Below are positions 1 through 12,147 of a DNA stretch of 64,000 bases, piece by piece; positions within the stretch are counted from its first letter, which is position 1, and each line of letters begins with the position of its first letter. Made by a program: the position numbers and the translations under genes. The stretch comes from Acanthococcus lagerstroemiae (Eukaryota; Arthropoda; Insecta; Hemiptera; Eriococcidae), in NCBI GenBank assembly GCA_031841125.1, contig CM063108.1:52846122-52910121 (forward strand). Reading direction: 5' to 3'. Below the pieces are notes generated by a model, which saw only the letters and a list, made by a program, of their open reading frames with translations, did no database searches and was not told the DNA's origin.

Positions 1-1957
1 TCCTGTGAGCTGATTTTGAGGTGTCTGATTCACATCAGGACGATGTCAATTAAATGTGTCTCCTTAAGTGTGTTTTTCCTTTTCTCCCTTCCTTCGATCC
101 ACCTTCCAAGGGCACCCTGGCGGGTTTTTCAGACAGTAACCAGTGAAGAGGACATTATCCCCTATCAGCTGTATGGGAGTCCAATGGGTGACTTTGTTTT
201 TGGGTCACGGTTTTGGAAATAGCGAACTAGATGCACGAGGGTAGTACGTAGTCAACCCTGTCTCCACTGGCATACAAAATGTGTCAAGGTTATTTGGGAT
301 GTCTCCGATAATTACCGCTTACCTGTACCAAGTTATGATCTGAACTGAGATAAGTTCGAGGAGTAGCTGGGAACTCGACCAGTTCCGCATCTTATATGCC
401 ATGGCCACGGATGGGCCCCAAAATTTCATGAGAAACAAAAGCCAAGTCGTTATAGGTCGGGTAAAAGTTTCGAAAGCAACGAAGAAGGTTCGGCCAACGC
501 CATCTATTAATTCCGCTGGTCGACCGGTGAAAGTGGTCAGAGTTTTCGTATTCTTAGCGACAAAACCGCACGTAAGTTAATTGGTCCGTACAAAGGGTCC
601 TCGGAGGCTCCCCCCAACTTGTGTCCCCATGCTTCGGGACTGCACTACGGACGACGGTGTTTTTTAATGATGAAGTCACCTCATTTTATCATACGGTGAT
701 GGTCCTGGTTCACGTTTGCCTTATTTTTTGATTTCATGGCAATCTCATGCGTTTTCTAATTCCTCGTCTTCACCATGCTTTGAGCCACTTCAATGAAATC
801 CAGAAGCATATGTATGAAAGACAAAATGTCATTTTAGTCGCTGTTGTTTCACATGGCCCCTTTTCTAGTGAAGAAGGGACAATTTTCCTTTCGCATATTC
901 CTCTCGGTCCGAAGGACCCGGTGATTTTCTTTTTTCCAGGAGAGGTCTCATGCCCCGTAGTTTAGTGCCATTTCCTAAATAGAATACTCGTGTTGTTGAT
1001 TTTCTGTTCGACATGATTTCGTAATTTCAGTGAAGTGGACTTACAACTTTATCTTTTCTATATGCACAGACGGTACCACTGTGCTTGGTATTTGATTTTG
1101 GTACGCGTCATCTCTGGATTTTTTCAAAATTAGTTTTTCCTTTGATGGACCTCTTTTCATTCAGGGACAAGAAGAGGGGGTTCCCAAGTAGTTCATGTCC
1201 ATCCGGATGGCTCAAGTTTTCAGCACTACTTCGCTAAGGAAGTATGCTGGGGACATGGGTCATTGTAGACTCGCTTAGACCCCTGTGGGGCTTGTTGGTG
1301 GTCCGTGGGTAAGCACTCATCAGTATGATGATAGTAGGCTGAACGTTCCCTTGCGGGCGTTATTAACCCTCTTCGTCAGTAGTCTACTATCGGCAATTTC
1401 CCACAGGTGAGATCCTTAGAGGGAGTTCATTCTTCTTTGGATCTTATTCCGAAATTTGGGCGGGACATCGGGCTTTACAGGAAATTTCGCTACATACTTA
1501 CTGGCATCTCTGCCACCAAGTAAGTTTAGAATGGGAAACCCTCGTCAAAACAGCGGGAAAAGTACACATATGATTCTCGGTGAGGTTTAAAATTATTCTT
1601 ATCATACACTTTCTTGTAAGAGTTGATAATTTCGAAATATCCGCGGAAATCTGTTTGTTATTATGGAAAGTTAAAAATGTGACTATTTTCAAGGGCCATA
1701 TTTCATTTCAAATACATCATTTAAAAAAAACTTTTACGAGGAATATTTTTTGTCTGAAAATCTTTTTTCTAGAAGTTCAACTTTTGAAATATTTGCAAAA
1801 AAGTTATTTTGGGGGGCTAAAACGCACCACAGAAAAGTTAGCACAGCTTTTTGGGAGCAGGAGTTTTAATATGTTGTTTCTGACACCTAACCTGACATCT
1901 TTCAACGAAATCCGCTTTTGGCCTCCAAAATGTTTCTATTTCTCATTTATCGCCTGT
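1..1957. other. No recognisable feature
   Basis: I see no coding region with conserved-protein character, no RNA gene and no clear repeat boundary in this stretch. Short open frames exist on both strands but lack splice context, start context or recognisable motifs. The sequence is moderately AT-rich and probably old intergenic DNA. Confidence 0.5.
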
Positions 1958-2237
1958 ACTACAGACAGTCCCGTAGAGAGAGAAAAAGAGTAGGGAGCAT
2001 TTCTACGGCCTCCCTCCTTCCAGTTCATTTTTTTCTTTTGTCAGATGGGAAAAAATTATGAGCTACGGGATAAGAGGTTTCTTTCATGGTGTAAGGAGTG
2101 ATTGTTGATTCGATATACAGTATGATGTAGCCGTAAGCGTTGAAATTCAGGTCTTTTAAAAATATTGGGCCCTTCTGAAAGTCCGGGCCCGGAGCATTTC
2201 CCCTTTCCCTCATCCTCTCGACAGGGTTGACTATAGG
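1958..2237 (+). mobile_element. hAT-like MITE, family A copy 1
   Basis: A 264-bp non-autonomous element occupies 1966-2229. Its ends are the imperfect inverted repeats CAGTCCCGTAGAG and, read from the other side, CAACCCTGTCGAG. It is flanked by a decayed 8-bp target duplication, ACTACAGA (1958-1965) and ACTATAGG (2230-2237), 6 of 8 matching. Two further copies lie at 22875-23146 and 52178-52442, and the whole length aligns by eye between them. An 8-bp duplication and ends starting CAG point to hAT transposition. There is no coding capacity, so mobilisation must have come from elsewhere. This is the most eroded of the three copies. Confidence 0.8.
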
Positions 2238-3014
2238 AAATTCTTGTCCGAGATTGTGTACCTTCCTGACGTGCTTAACTCGTACAAGAAGATTAACGTG
2301 CCGGACTGCCCAATTTTCTGGTGTGCTCGAGGCACTGCGACGTGAATTCGAAACACCGAGGACGTGTGCTGAGCAGTGTCGAAACAGACACTTTGTAATC
2401 GAATTATCGAGCATTGACAGCTCCTATCGGTAGTGACGAACGGTCAAAACCATACACCGGAACAATTTTACAACGTGTATCATACGTATGTAGCTTCGCT
2501 GTTGTTCACACGACGTATCCGGTTTCGGCGAAGCAGAAAATAACGCGAATATCGTCCCTACATACAACATGAAATGGCGAAAATCATTGTGACCGCATGC
2601 CGCAGTCGGCCTGCCATCCATGCAGGAAGGCAAAAAAATTCACGTTTGTACGTCTGAGTATCGAAATATCCATTTCCAGGTCGCTGTCTTCATTTTTTTG
2701 AAAGGTCAAAGTTTAAGCTGGATCGAAGCCTGAGGCCTGTATTCAGCTTTCAATACCTGATGACCGGTATGAAGTCAAGAGATACTCACGTTTCTGAAAA
2801 TTACGTTTCCACCCCCTTTTCTCGCCGAAATGGTGATATGACTATTAGGGTGTCCCTTATTTTACAAGTTTTCGCCACTTGATTAGGGTCGCACTGAAAT
2901 TTGTTCCAATGGATCTAGAAACTCGCCATAAAAGTTTGAGCTCAATCTGAGGTCATTCACCCGTGCCGCTTTGACCTTGAATATCTCGGAACATATCAAC
3001 TTCAGGGCTGAAAT
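2238..3014. other. Intergenic, no recognised gene
   Basis: Nothing recognisable except a phrase at about 2849 (AGGGTGTCCCTTATTTTAC) resembling TIR-like ends common in arthropod repeats. No partner end was found, so no element is called. Confidence 0.4.
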
Positions 3015-3331
3015 GCATATAACATAAAATGTTCCTTGTTATATTTCCTATAAAATAGACCCCATACAACTTTTCTCTAAAACGCATATTCACCGAGATA
3101 ATGGCAATAATGTGTGAAAGTTTCAAGGAATGTGGATTTTGTTCTGTATTCTTTCCTAACCGATCTTCACTCGCTAAATCGTAGTTATGTAAAGAAATAT
3201 TCACTTTAAGACCAAAATGCAAATAACATAAAATGTTCCTCGTTAAATTTTCTGTAAAACAGAATCCATACAACTTTTCTTTAGAAAACATATTCATCGA
3301 GATACTCGCAAAAATGCGTAAAATTTTCAAA
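3015..3331. repeat. Diverged tandem duplication, 204-bp offset
   Basis: The segment at 3015-3127 (around ATAACATAAAATGTTCC) recurs at 3219-3331 with roughly 80% identity by eye and an offset of 204 bp. On the minus strand both units fall in one open frame and give the recurring peptide EKLYG then RNILCY. The frame is more likely a by-product of the repeat than a gene: it has no recognisable domain and no splice or start context. Confidence 0.7.
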
Positions 3332-3866
3332 GCACATTGTTTTTTTTAAAATTATTTTACAGCTGAAATATCTATTAATGTCGGGTAATGCATACTACAA
3401 TATAATTTCAGTCTCTGTCCACTGGGGCAAGCAGTTAGCCCCCTCCCCACTTGGCTTCGCCCAAGACAGTTTGTTGAGTACCTACTATAGAGTAGACCTC
3501 GGGACCTCGGATTATGTATCCTATATCAACAATAGTCAACATTGCCCATAAATCTAACATTGTGCTGTTAAGGAACAGTCACATGTTCTCAGAATTCACT
3601 GTCATTTCCTATAGGCAAATCGCTGTTTCCTACTGTTGATTATACATCATCTCAAATCCATCGTACCAAATTTTCAACGGAATCTCAGAATGCTCAAGGC
3701 TCAATAAAAACATTGGAACTAGTTATGGCTGATGGATGCCTAGTTAACGTTTCAATTTTAGACTCTTCCGCAAATTTTTTATCACTAAGATCAGACCAAC
3801 AGTCCTACCTCTTGCAAATACAAGCTTTTAACAATCCTGTAGTTTATACAATGACCCTGTTCACAA

Positions 3867-4183
3867 TCATACAGGGTGTCTGCTGGCCTAAAAAGTCATG
3901 AAAAGTCATGATATTTCAACCAAAACTCGAAAAACTCATGATACTTCATCATTTCATAGTTCGCAATATATTTCCAGTACAAAAAAAAAAATCAGTTTTA
4001 TTCATTCAATGAGAAAAAAATATTGAGTTAATATTTATTATGGAAGTTTATCACGCTCTGTATTGGGCCCGCGGTGAGGCGCGAAGTGCCGAGTTTACCC
4101 CCTCCACTTCCTTTTTCGTCCACGATAGTCATGAAAAAAAGTCATGATAATTGTTTCCCTAATCTAGTAGACACCCTGTCATA
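3867..4183. mobile_element. Short TIR element (family B), 5-bp TSD
   Basis: A 307-bp element at 3872-4178 starts CAGGGTGTCT and ends with the inverse AGACACCCTG. It is flanked on both sides by TCATA (3867-3871 and 4179-4183), a perfect 5-bp duplication. Just inside both ends are copies of AAAGTCATGA phrases. It has no coding capacity. Related single ends occur near 43365 (minus) and 48253 (plus). The superfamily is not assigned; the short duplication makes hAT unlikely. Confidence 0.65.
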
Positions 4184-6628
4184 TTATCATCAATCAGTGT
4201 CACACGAAATATGTACTTAGGAAAAAAGTCCTAAAAGTCATTGTTCTTCAGGTCTTCTTTTCAGAGCTAGCGGATATAGATACAGTTCGAGGAATATTAA
4301 TATTACCATGCACAAATTGACGAATTCAATGAAAAATCAAAGAGTGTGCAAAATATACGAAACTAAGGCCCTTGTTGATTTAAAAAAAATTAATACCTAC
4401 ATTTTTTCAAGGATAGTGTGTTGTTATTTTAGTGCTGAGAAAATTAACCTTAAGGATGGGAGAAACCACTGTAGCTGGGTCTTTTTCTTGGACTACAGAG
4501 CTTATAGGCATGCTATGGTAACCAAAAGAGAAATATAATTTTCTCACATTTTGGTATGATCTAGCACAATTCTTCGCCTACAAAATCCGAAGAAAAAACC
4601 CGTGCGGTCCTTGAAAACAGTTTGACTGCAACTTAGACTAGCAAGATTGAAGAAAAATTTTGGCATAATGAATTTAGCTTTTTTTGGGGGGCTTTCTGGC
4701 ATAATTTAGCACAAATTTTACTTCAATCTAGCATAAAGAAAAAATTTTTACCGGCAAAACTGACAAGAGATGAAGAAAAAGAGAAAATTTATTAATAACA
4801 TTATTTGGGTATGGAGTCGAAGTAATTTCCGGTCTTAAAATCATCATCTCGACGAATTTGGAGGAATCAGAGCCAAATTATTTTAGGCTTCGGATCCTTG
4901 GCTATTGTAACCAGATAAGGGGCTTGAGAACGCGAAAATTCCAGTCGCAGATGCACGCATGATACATCCCGCGAGCTATCGAGCTCTCAAAGATAGAAAA
5001 CATTTTGAAAATTCCGAAAAGGAAACCGAAACAAAGATTGAAATAATTAATTCAGCTGCCCGGCCACAAATATGCCGAATCACCAAGAAGAGCATCAACC
5101 GTCGACACGAGCGTGTACGAAAAGGGAAAAAAACCTGAAGATAATGCAATAAAAAATGATACGAATGATAGATGGATATGTAGAACCAATAAGACCAGTT
5201 CTGTCAGTAGCTGCAAAATGATGAATGGAATATTAATTCGGACGCGAAACTTGTAAAAAGTTTCGCTACAGGCGAGGCCCCAAGATGAATATGAAAATTG
5301 GTGGCATCTCCGTGAAATTTTTTTGACTACCGAAAACCGAGGTCGCCGCGATTACAGTCGCGCTGCCGCACCTCGGTGGGCGAATTCTGCAGACTATACA
5401 AACGAGGACAGGTCTTGGCGAGAAATCAGACCGACTGGGGTTGCCCTCGTGGCAGGAAAGAAGACTTGCCGCGTTGCTCGGAAGTTACGAAATTTGACGT
5501 ACCTCCAGCCTCTCCCGACTATCCGGTCCCAAGTGGACGACTGTCAACAGCTGGGTACTGGATGATGGTTGCGAACCGAGAACCGCAATTTGTAGCTATT
5601 TATCATTTTGCGAATCCGCGCTGAAAAAGTTCATACGGATCTACGATTGGCCGGCATCAAGGTAATTCCGCTTTTTACAACAGTCGAGTCTCGCCGAGTC
5701 GTTGTTACTTCGTTCAGTGTGCATTTCACATTATACGCGCAGTACTTACAGTCATACTATATCCTATACGCACGACCTTAAATCAACTTCCATATACGGA
5801 TCAATAACGAGCATGAGGAAGAACATTATACACAATCAGCTGGACTGACGTAAGACGCAAATATTCTGCCAACGGTCGCACGCATTACCTGGCTAATAAT
5901 TTTGCTGCGTGGTTCTGTTCCAACCGTTTGCAAAGCCTGTCTTGTGGGTATTTTGATTCATGATTTCCAACGTTTGAACCCCGCTAAATAAACCGACAAG
6001 GCCACATGGTTCCACCAGAAATTAATTGGCTCAAATGGGAGGAGAGCTCAGCCCCAAATTCTCTGAAAGCCTCTCCCCCTCCCCCCTATAAAAAAAAATG
6101 GAAAACTATACGAGCAGAATTTGATCATTATTTTGGTAACAGAATCCAGTTGTCATTGTTTGTCTGTATGTAAAAATGTGTCATGTATTTCATATATTAA
6201 CATATGAAAGTATCAAATAACTACAAGCCGAAAGTATTGTTCATTGTCATAAGCACACATATTACTAACAAGTTAACCTACCCATTCCCAAGAAACATGT
6301 ATCTACCCGACATTAACTAAATGTCTATACGTGCGGTTACGTCAGCCCCTCCAACCACCCCACTCCAGGTTGGCTATTTGAGCTTAAACTCGGAACTGTA
6401 TAATCGAAGTTCAGTTCTGAAAAGAAAGGCGGTTCTGTTCAAAAATTGCTGAAGATTACAAACTTGGAGGCAAAATCATTTCCAACACTGCTACCGAGGT
6501 CCGTTTCGGCTGAAAGGCGTGTATGGCCGTTTACATGAAAATTGAAAGGTGCAGGATAGCTGAGGTTGATTTTTACTTATTGGAAGTCGTAGAATCCAAA
6601 ACTGATCTTATTTTCTCAAGAGAATCTT
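4184..6628. other. Intergenic; CpG-richer block at 5300-5770
   Basis: No gene is recognised. The part at about 5300-5770 is richer in CpG than its surroundings and contains TTCAGTGTGC near 5711, which fits the arthropod initiator TCAGT, but there is no TATA box or convincing first exon beside it. Two overlapping short open frames there lack recognisable motifs. This is a candidate promoter or untranslated exon at best. Confidence 0.3.
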
Positions 6629-7300
6629 CGTACGAATGGTTCACGAACGTTTCGGCGCGACCATTTCGGCGCCATCTCTTCGGCAATGACATTATTCTTT
6701 CGGCGCGAGGTCTTTTCAGCGCCAGATAATCTTCGGACGTTTCGGCACGAGAAGAGATGAAATCAAATTGCTATTAACGTTTTCGGCCTCCTGTTTGTGG
6801 CCCCCGCTACTTACACGATCTGCAAAACCGTTAACAACTGATGAACTGAATCGTTCGTGTACAGACATCTGACAAGATAACGACGCTTATTCAACGCCTT
6901 CCCTGTTACAAGAATGAGGGATGAGTCAGAATGGAAAGTGCAGTGATACTGATAAGTAGGAAAATTCTATGTATTTGTGAGAAAATGTCAATCGCCGATA
7001 ACGCCGGGGTATATAAAGGCAGTTGGCCGTCACCGTATAGTCTAGTTTTGTATGCGATAAATCGTGCGTTTTCAAAGCGATTTAGCTACTGTTTTGAGTT
7101 GCTGTATTAGTTATGGAATTAAATTCGTTATTACGTGTTTTCGTGCATTTTTTGGTGCGAATTCCTTTACAATATGTAACAACTATGTTTTTCTTTTCGC
7201 GCCAAAAAGTCCCAAAAAGTTATCGAGCCGAAACAGATTCGCGTCTTCAAGTACCCCACGCCGAAACGGTCGCGCCGAAATATTCGGATCCCATACGAAT
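6629..7300. mobile_element. TIR element with 9-bp TSD, TTTCGGCGCG-rich
   Basis: A 654-bp element at 6638-7291 is bounded by inverted repeats of about 24 bp: the left begins GGTTCACGAACG and the right, read inward, GGATCCGAATAT; both continue as TTTCGGCGCGACC. Flanks are CGTACGAAT (6629-6637) and CATACGAAT (7292-7300), 8 of 9 matching. A 9-bp duplication fits Mutator-like transposition, though an 8-bp reading (hAT) cannot be excluded. Subterminal variants of TTTCGGCGCGA recur at both ends. The interior has no transposase frame. It contains a TATAAA (7012-7017), annotated separately. Confidence 0.75.
7012..7017 (+). promoter_or_regulatory. TATA-box-like site inside the 9-bp-TSD element
   Basis: GTATATAAAGGCAG is a textbook TATA context within an otherwise GC-richer segment. 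About 30 bases downstream is CCGTATAGTCTAG, which lacks a good TCAGT initiator. No coding exon with recognisable product follows before the element ends at 7291. It may be a captured host promoter fragment or chance. Confidence 0.3.
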
Positions 7301-9371
7301 CATGAAGAGGCTACTTTTACACCAAACGTGCGAGAGATTGCATTATGCAACACCAAAAAGTACCCCGAGAAGCGAACCAGAGTCATTCTTCAGAACCTGA
7401 GATTTCGTTTTTTCTTTTTGTTACACCCCCTCCCCCCTGAATACTTAGTTTATAAGTAGTAGAGAATATTCAACAAGTTTACATAGCAGGAGCATCAAAA
7501 CTAAATGAATGAGGACGGCTTTTGTCCCCGACGATAGACATTGTATCCATGGAGAAAGCACTGATTATCCACGACTATGGATAAAACAACTTCAATATCT
7601 CCTTTTCCATGGAATTTTTGAAAATGATATTATCATGTGCCAATGACTAAAATCTGGACCCTGGATCATGGAATCAAAATTGTACCAATATTGCCATTTG
7701 TTATATGTATGTACTGAAAAAAATGTATAAGGCACATATCTTTGCACTAGTTAAAGATTGGCCACGACAATGGACTGAAAACTTTGGTAACAGAACATTA
7801 CCCCCTCCTTTTTGGAAATGTGAAGTCACTGACAACAAATTAAACTTTTTAACGTATACTTCCAATCTTTCTGAATAATAATATATAGGTATTACTCTAT
7901 TAGAAAAAAAAACACTTGAACAAAATTTTTATAAACTTAACAGGTATTGAGACAAGGTGGTAACATCCACGACGATGGACACTTCTTTAGGCTTTTTCCA
8001 ATTCAAACAGCATATGATAATTGTCCTGTCTGGTGAATTGGATTGGTGGAAGTTGCCAAAATACCCCCTTCCCCCTCCTAAAAGTTGAGGAATTGGATGT
8101 TGGAATTTCAAATTTGCGGGTAACAAAATATTTTCAGTTTCTGGAAAATAACTCTTCGACACTCCCAGGCTTATTTTGGCGTTTTATTCCCAATCCGTTG
8201 TCCTATTTGTTACTTGGATTTAGTTTTACTGCAAATTACCTTTTTAATGTCCAGAAAAGTTATTTTTGGTGTTCTTTTTGTTCATTTTTCTAAACTACGA
8301 GTGTAATTGGTAGAAAAATTGAAAAAGATCATGTTTTGGGGCCAGTTTTTCGTGCAGATTCTCAAGGCAACTTTTTAAAATTGGGTACGAACTCCGCATT
8401 CACAGAGGCTCAGCTTTAAAATTTTGATATTACTAGAAAAATTCAACCGCCTTGTTCTTATTTCTTGTTTTGATTCCGAATCTGTCTCAAAATTTTGATT
8501 AGATTCTTTTTTTACCCTTAGGATGTCCTCTTGAAAGCCATAATACCAACAAATCGGTAAGAAAAACCGATACTCAAACGTCAGATTTTCGTTTTGATTT
8601 TGGATCTGATCTTGAAATTTTAATAAAATCCTTTTCTACTCCAAAAATAGCCTATAGTAGCCTAAAATGATAATTGGATGGAAAATCGGCTTATATCAAA
8701 TTTTACTTTTACATTCTTAATTAGCCCGAAAATTTGATCTAGAAACATTGTTTCTTATTCTGATACGTACATCTGAATTTGTTCGGCACAGTATAATTCA
8801 TCTGTGTAGTAAACGGTCGAAGGGCTTAATGAAAATATTAAGGTCAACATGGCCTGGACGGAGGGGGGAGGGGGGCTTGACGTGACCTCCCCCGCCGTTC
8901 GGAAGATTCCAGCCGGCTCTCAGTCGGGAAATTTTCGCCCGCAGTTGGAAAAATTATGTTTTCAGTCCAGTGTGGCATCGGCACCAGGGTACAAAGAGTA
9001 CATTACACTCTTTCCTCCCAAAAAATTGTGGAAGTGGAACCTAGTACCTATTATTTGTACCCTCCAAAAATTGAAGAAAAAAATGAAAAATTATTCGGCA
9101 AGTCGATTCAAAGACGTTTTCAAAGTTTCTGGGACAAGATTTAAGAGACTTTTGGAGACTTACAAGATTTTTCAAGATTTTTGGCTTGTTGCCTTCTTTT
9201 ACAAGGGAGGACGTAAAATTGTTTTACGAATTTAAAGACCTATAGAGGAAAAGTTTGCGAGTAAATTGGATATTAGCGTGAAAAACGGGCTTAGAAAAGT
9301 TAGTGGTTTGCTTCTCAGAGCGTTTTTGGTATTATTTGTCAATAGAATTATATAAATTAGCATTAGAGTGG
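7301..9371. other. Intergenic, low-complexity, no gene recognised
   Basis: AT-rich sequence with homopolymer runs and loosely repeated phrases such as TTCAAGATTT near 9165. No TIR pairs or conserved protein fragments were found on either strand. Confidence 0.4.
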
Positions 9372-9660
9372 TCAAGGACGTACCGAAGAGTTTTTCGGGG
9401 GGGGGGCAACAATTGTGAAAGTTACAAGACTTAACTCAAAATTCCCTAGCATCAAAGCATAAAAAAAAACTTGTGACTTGTTGGATTTTATCAATTGACT
9501 CTTATAAGATTCCCAAAGCAAATATCAAAGCAACAAAAAAAACCTTCAATTTGTTGAACGTTCCCGACTTTTCAACTCAGTTCCCAAGTATCAAAGTCGG
9601 GAAAAAACCTTTTGACTTCTTAGATTTTCCCATAAAATCGGAGTTATTGCCAGCAGTCGC
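9372..9660 (-). mobile_element. MITE family C, truncated copy
   Basis: The start TCAAGGACGTACCGA is the same terminal repeat as in the complete family C copies at 35028-35414 and 61172-61469, here in reverse orientation. Internal phrases equivalent to 'ccaacaagtcaaa' and 'tttgatacttgggaa' recur two to three times. No opposite end was found, so the copy is broken, probably by deletion at about 9660. Confidence 0.6.
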
Positions 9661-11736
9661 CATTTTTGACAGTTTTTGAGAAGTCTGAGTTGAATTGTTT
9701 CCGGCTCCAGATTCTTGTTGAAAACAGCCCCGATCTAAGCAGCTCCTGTACTGTCGCATCAGGTCGTAGGGTGACCCCGACCAACCACGATTTCGTCTCG
9801 GTCACCCGGGTTTGTCGAGCCTTCGAGCGCCCCATCTCAGAGCCCGTGGCTCATGCCCCGACACACGACAAAATACGCTCGGTGTGCGGGCCAGCGTTTT
9901 AACGACCGTTCTTCTTTTCTTTATGCATTTTCATTAAGACATTAATTGAACCGATTAAATTACGTAATTTCCAGGAAGATTCGACGATTAAAACTCGCAC
10001 GCGGCTGCTGAACTTATAAGAAAAATATATATACATTATAAAACTGACATGACGTACCCAACCCAGATACGCAGATTGTATAGTTGAAAATTGATGGTGA
10101 GAGGCATGTGTGTAGTTGTGTACACAAACGGTTGCATGATTTACGCGAAGTGTAAAATTTGTGATATAAACACGAGCCGAGCTGCATGGTTAGGATATGC
10201 GTTCTGCGTTCTGGATTCTGGAATCGCCAGCCTCGTATCTGAATGTAATATCTGTGGCATCCCGATGACCGGATTTCATCGTATATTCGGAATATTCGAG
10301 TGGTCCGCCATCGCCTGTCTCTGTGCGCCTGCCTGCACTTTCGTCATACCAGAAACGGGAGCAGCGCGGGCCCGACTCCGAGAATTGCGATAATATATAA
10401 TCGAGTGACCATGCGAGGAATCGCAGAATCGCGGATGGGGTTTCGATATTATGAAGTTTGGGCCGTGCCGAGAGTGCCACTAACCCAGTGTAGACGGACG
10501 AGGATACGCGCGAATCGTATTCCAATTAACGATGTCGGTGGCAAGGGGTTGTTTGCTTCTTTGGTTCCTCGAGCATGTCATTGCACAAGCACCATACGTA
10601 ACGTTTTGGTACAGTACCTACCAGAACCACATATCGATGTTGATACGAGCCTACGAAACAAGGCGCCATACCGCGGTCCGAGACCTCGAAAACGCGAGCA
10701 TTACCGCGAACAATTAAGGGTGAAAGTAAACAACGATGTATGTGCGAGGACTCCACTTTGAGTGTATGTTTGCGGGCAGCGTTCATGCCGCGTAATCTGA
10801 CGGCGGTCGACGCTCTCTGTTCGGGTTAGAGCGTGAATGCGCGTAGTGGTTAAGCTATTTTCCAAGTTTTTGTCTCGACGGGGCCGGCTAGCCTAAAATC
10901 TGTGTTATTAGGAGAGTTCGTAAAATATCATCTTCTGAGACTCGTCGAAGGGCCGCATCGTTTCACCCATATTTTTGGCGAATTTGTGTGATTTAATTCA
11001 TATATGTATTGTTCTTCTACTTGCACTTTTCTTTGTGATTTGAAAGAAGTTATTGTTTGACATCTATGAGAACTCTGGGTTTCGGAGTACCAGTTCAGTA
11101 TGTGGTCTACCACGGGTTCAGATCTTGTGTAGTCTACTTTTTCATGACTGCAATCTACAAGTTGAAAGTGCTTGAGTAGTGATGAATTATTGAAAGGAGG
11201 ACAGGAATAGTCATGAAGATGTGTGAAAGAAGAGTAGATAGTATTAGTGTGTCATAAAAGTGTACTCTGACAGGAAGGGGTAAAAGTACAGTAACTGACT
11301 GATACAATATGTACCGAGAGATTTATATGAATGTTCATTTGTGGTGTGTTCTCGTCCTCAAATGATCGGTACTCACTTAGAAGCAATCTAGACCGATGCA
11401 GCTCGGTTTGCGAGGAAACGGAAATATCACAGAGGCAAAATGCTATATGGGGATGAGCCTGTACAATCTGAAGACAGTGATGCAGAGATGGAGAATCCGA
11501 TAAATCACGGACGCCGGATTGACGGACTATGGGTCTTTGGCTTGAAAAAAGGAAAGGACTGGAGATTAGGGTGGATCGTCAAACATAGGCTCAAAAAATT
11601 TCGAATTCTTGAGCGTGACCTAGTTAAAAAGTTGCCTTTGGTAAAAAAAAAAGTTAATTTTTTTTTTAATTTGTAAATTTTTCCTAAAGATGTCCTGGAA
11701 GTTATGCACTATATAGGGCTGAAAATTGAATGTTAC
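9661..11736. other. Intergenic; CpG-rich block at about 10080-10900
   Basis: The block at about 10080-10900 is clearly richer in G, C and CpG than the rest of the window and carries long overlapping open frames on both strands (up to 153 codons plus, 111 minus). I recognise no protein family in any of them, and overlapping frames on both strands are expected where GC is high. It may be a host regulatory region, untranslated exon or recent insertion. The remainder (9661-10080, 10900-11736) shows nothing recognisable. Confidence 0.35.
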
Positions 11737-12147
11737 GCAGCGCCTTAGAAATGCAGGTTATGCAAAATTTTTACATAACCCTTTTGATAGTATTCATCGC
11801 GAACTTTAAGTTAGTCTGTTTACAAATTTTGACTATGTGTGAAATTGAAGGCGCTACAGCATTTACAATATTTTGTTGCTTTATAGCGCCTTCAGTACGG
11901 CAGATAGGCAAAATTCATATATGATCTTAACAGTAGTAATAATCAAGATCTGCAAAATGACTCATGTACAAGTTCTGCCTATCTACAATATTGAAGACGC
12001 TATAAAGTGACAAAGTATTGTAAGTGCTTTAGCGCCTTCAGTTTCACAGATAGGCAAGATTTGACTATAACCTTTTTTGGTACTCTTGATTAGTAGAACT
12101 AGAAAGGTTATGTGCAAATTTATCCATCTCGCATATTGAAGGCAGTA
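11737..12147. repeat. Array of dyad-symmetric units, period about 147 bp
   Basis: The decamer TAGCGCCTTC or a variant starts at 11737, 11884 and 12030 (spacings 147 and 146). Each is answered about 110 bases later by its inverse, GAAGGCGCTA or variant, at 11847, 11993 and 12138. This gives three units of about 120 bp with inverted ends separated by spacers of about 27 bp. The two spacers are themselves near reverse complements of each other. Phrases such as CAGATAGGCAAAATT follow the left ends. It looks like a tandem array of a foldback MITE or a young dyad satellite. Confidence 0.7.

Noticed and set aside
2025..2414. 129-codon minus-strand open frame
   Set aside because: It lies largely across the non-coding MITE at 1966-2229 and has no domain; similar frames appear by chance in the other MITE copies.
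2953..3330. 125-codon minus-strand open frame with internally repeated peptide
   Set aside because: The protein repeat simply mirrors the 204-bp DNA duplication; divergence between units shows no bias toward silent changes that I can judge by eye.
10300..10761. 153-codon plus-strand open frame
   Set aside because: Frames of similar length overlap it on the other strand, as expected in a GC-rich block; no recognisable motif, and no splice or start context.
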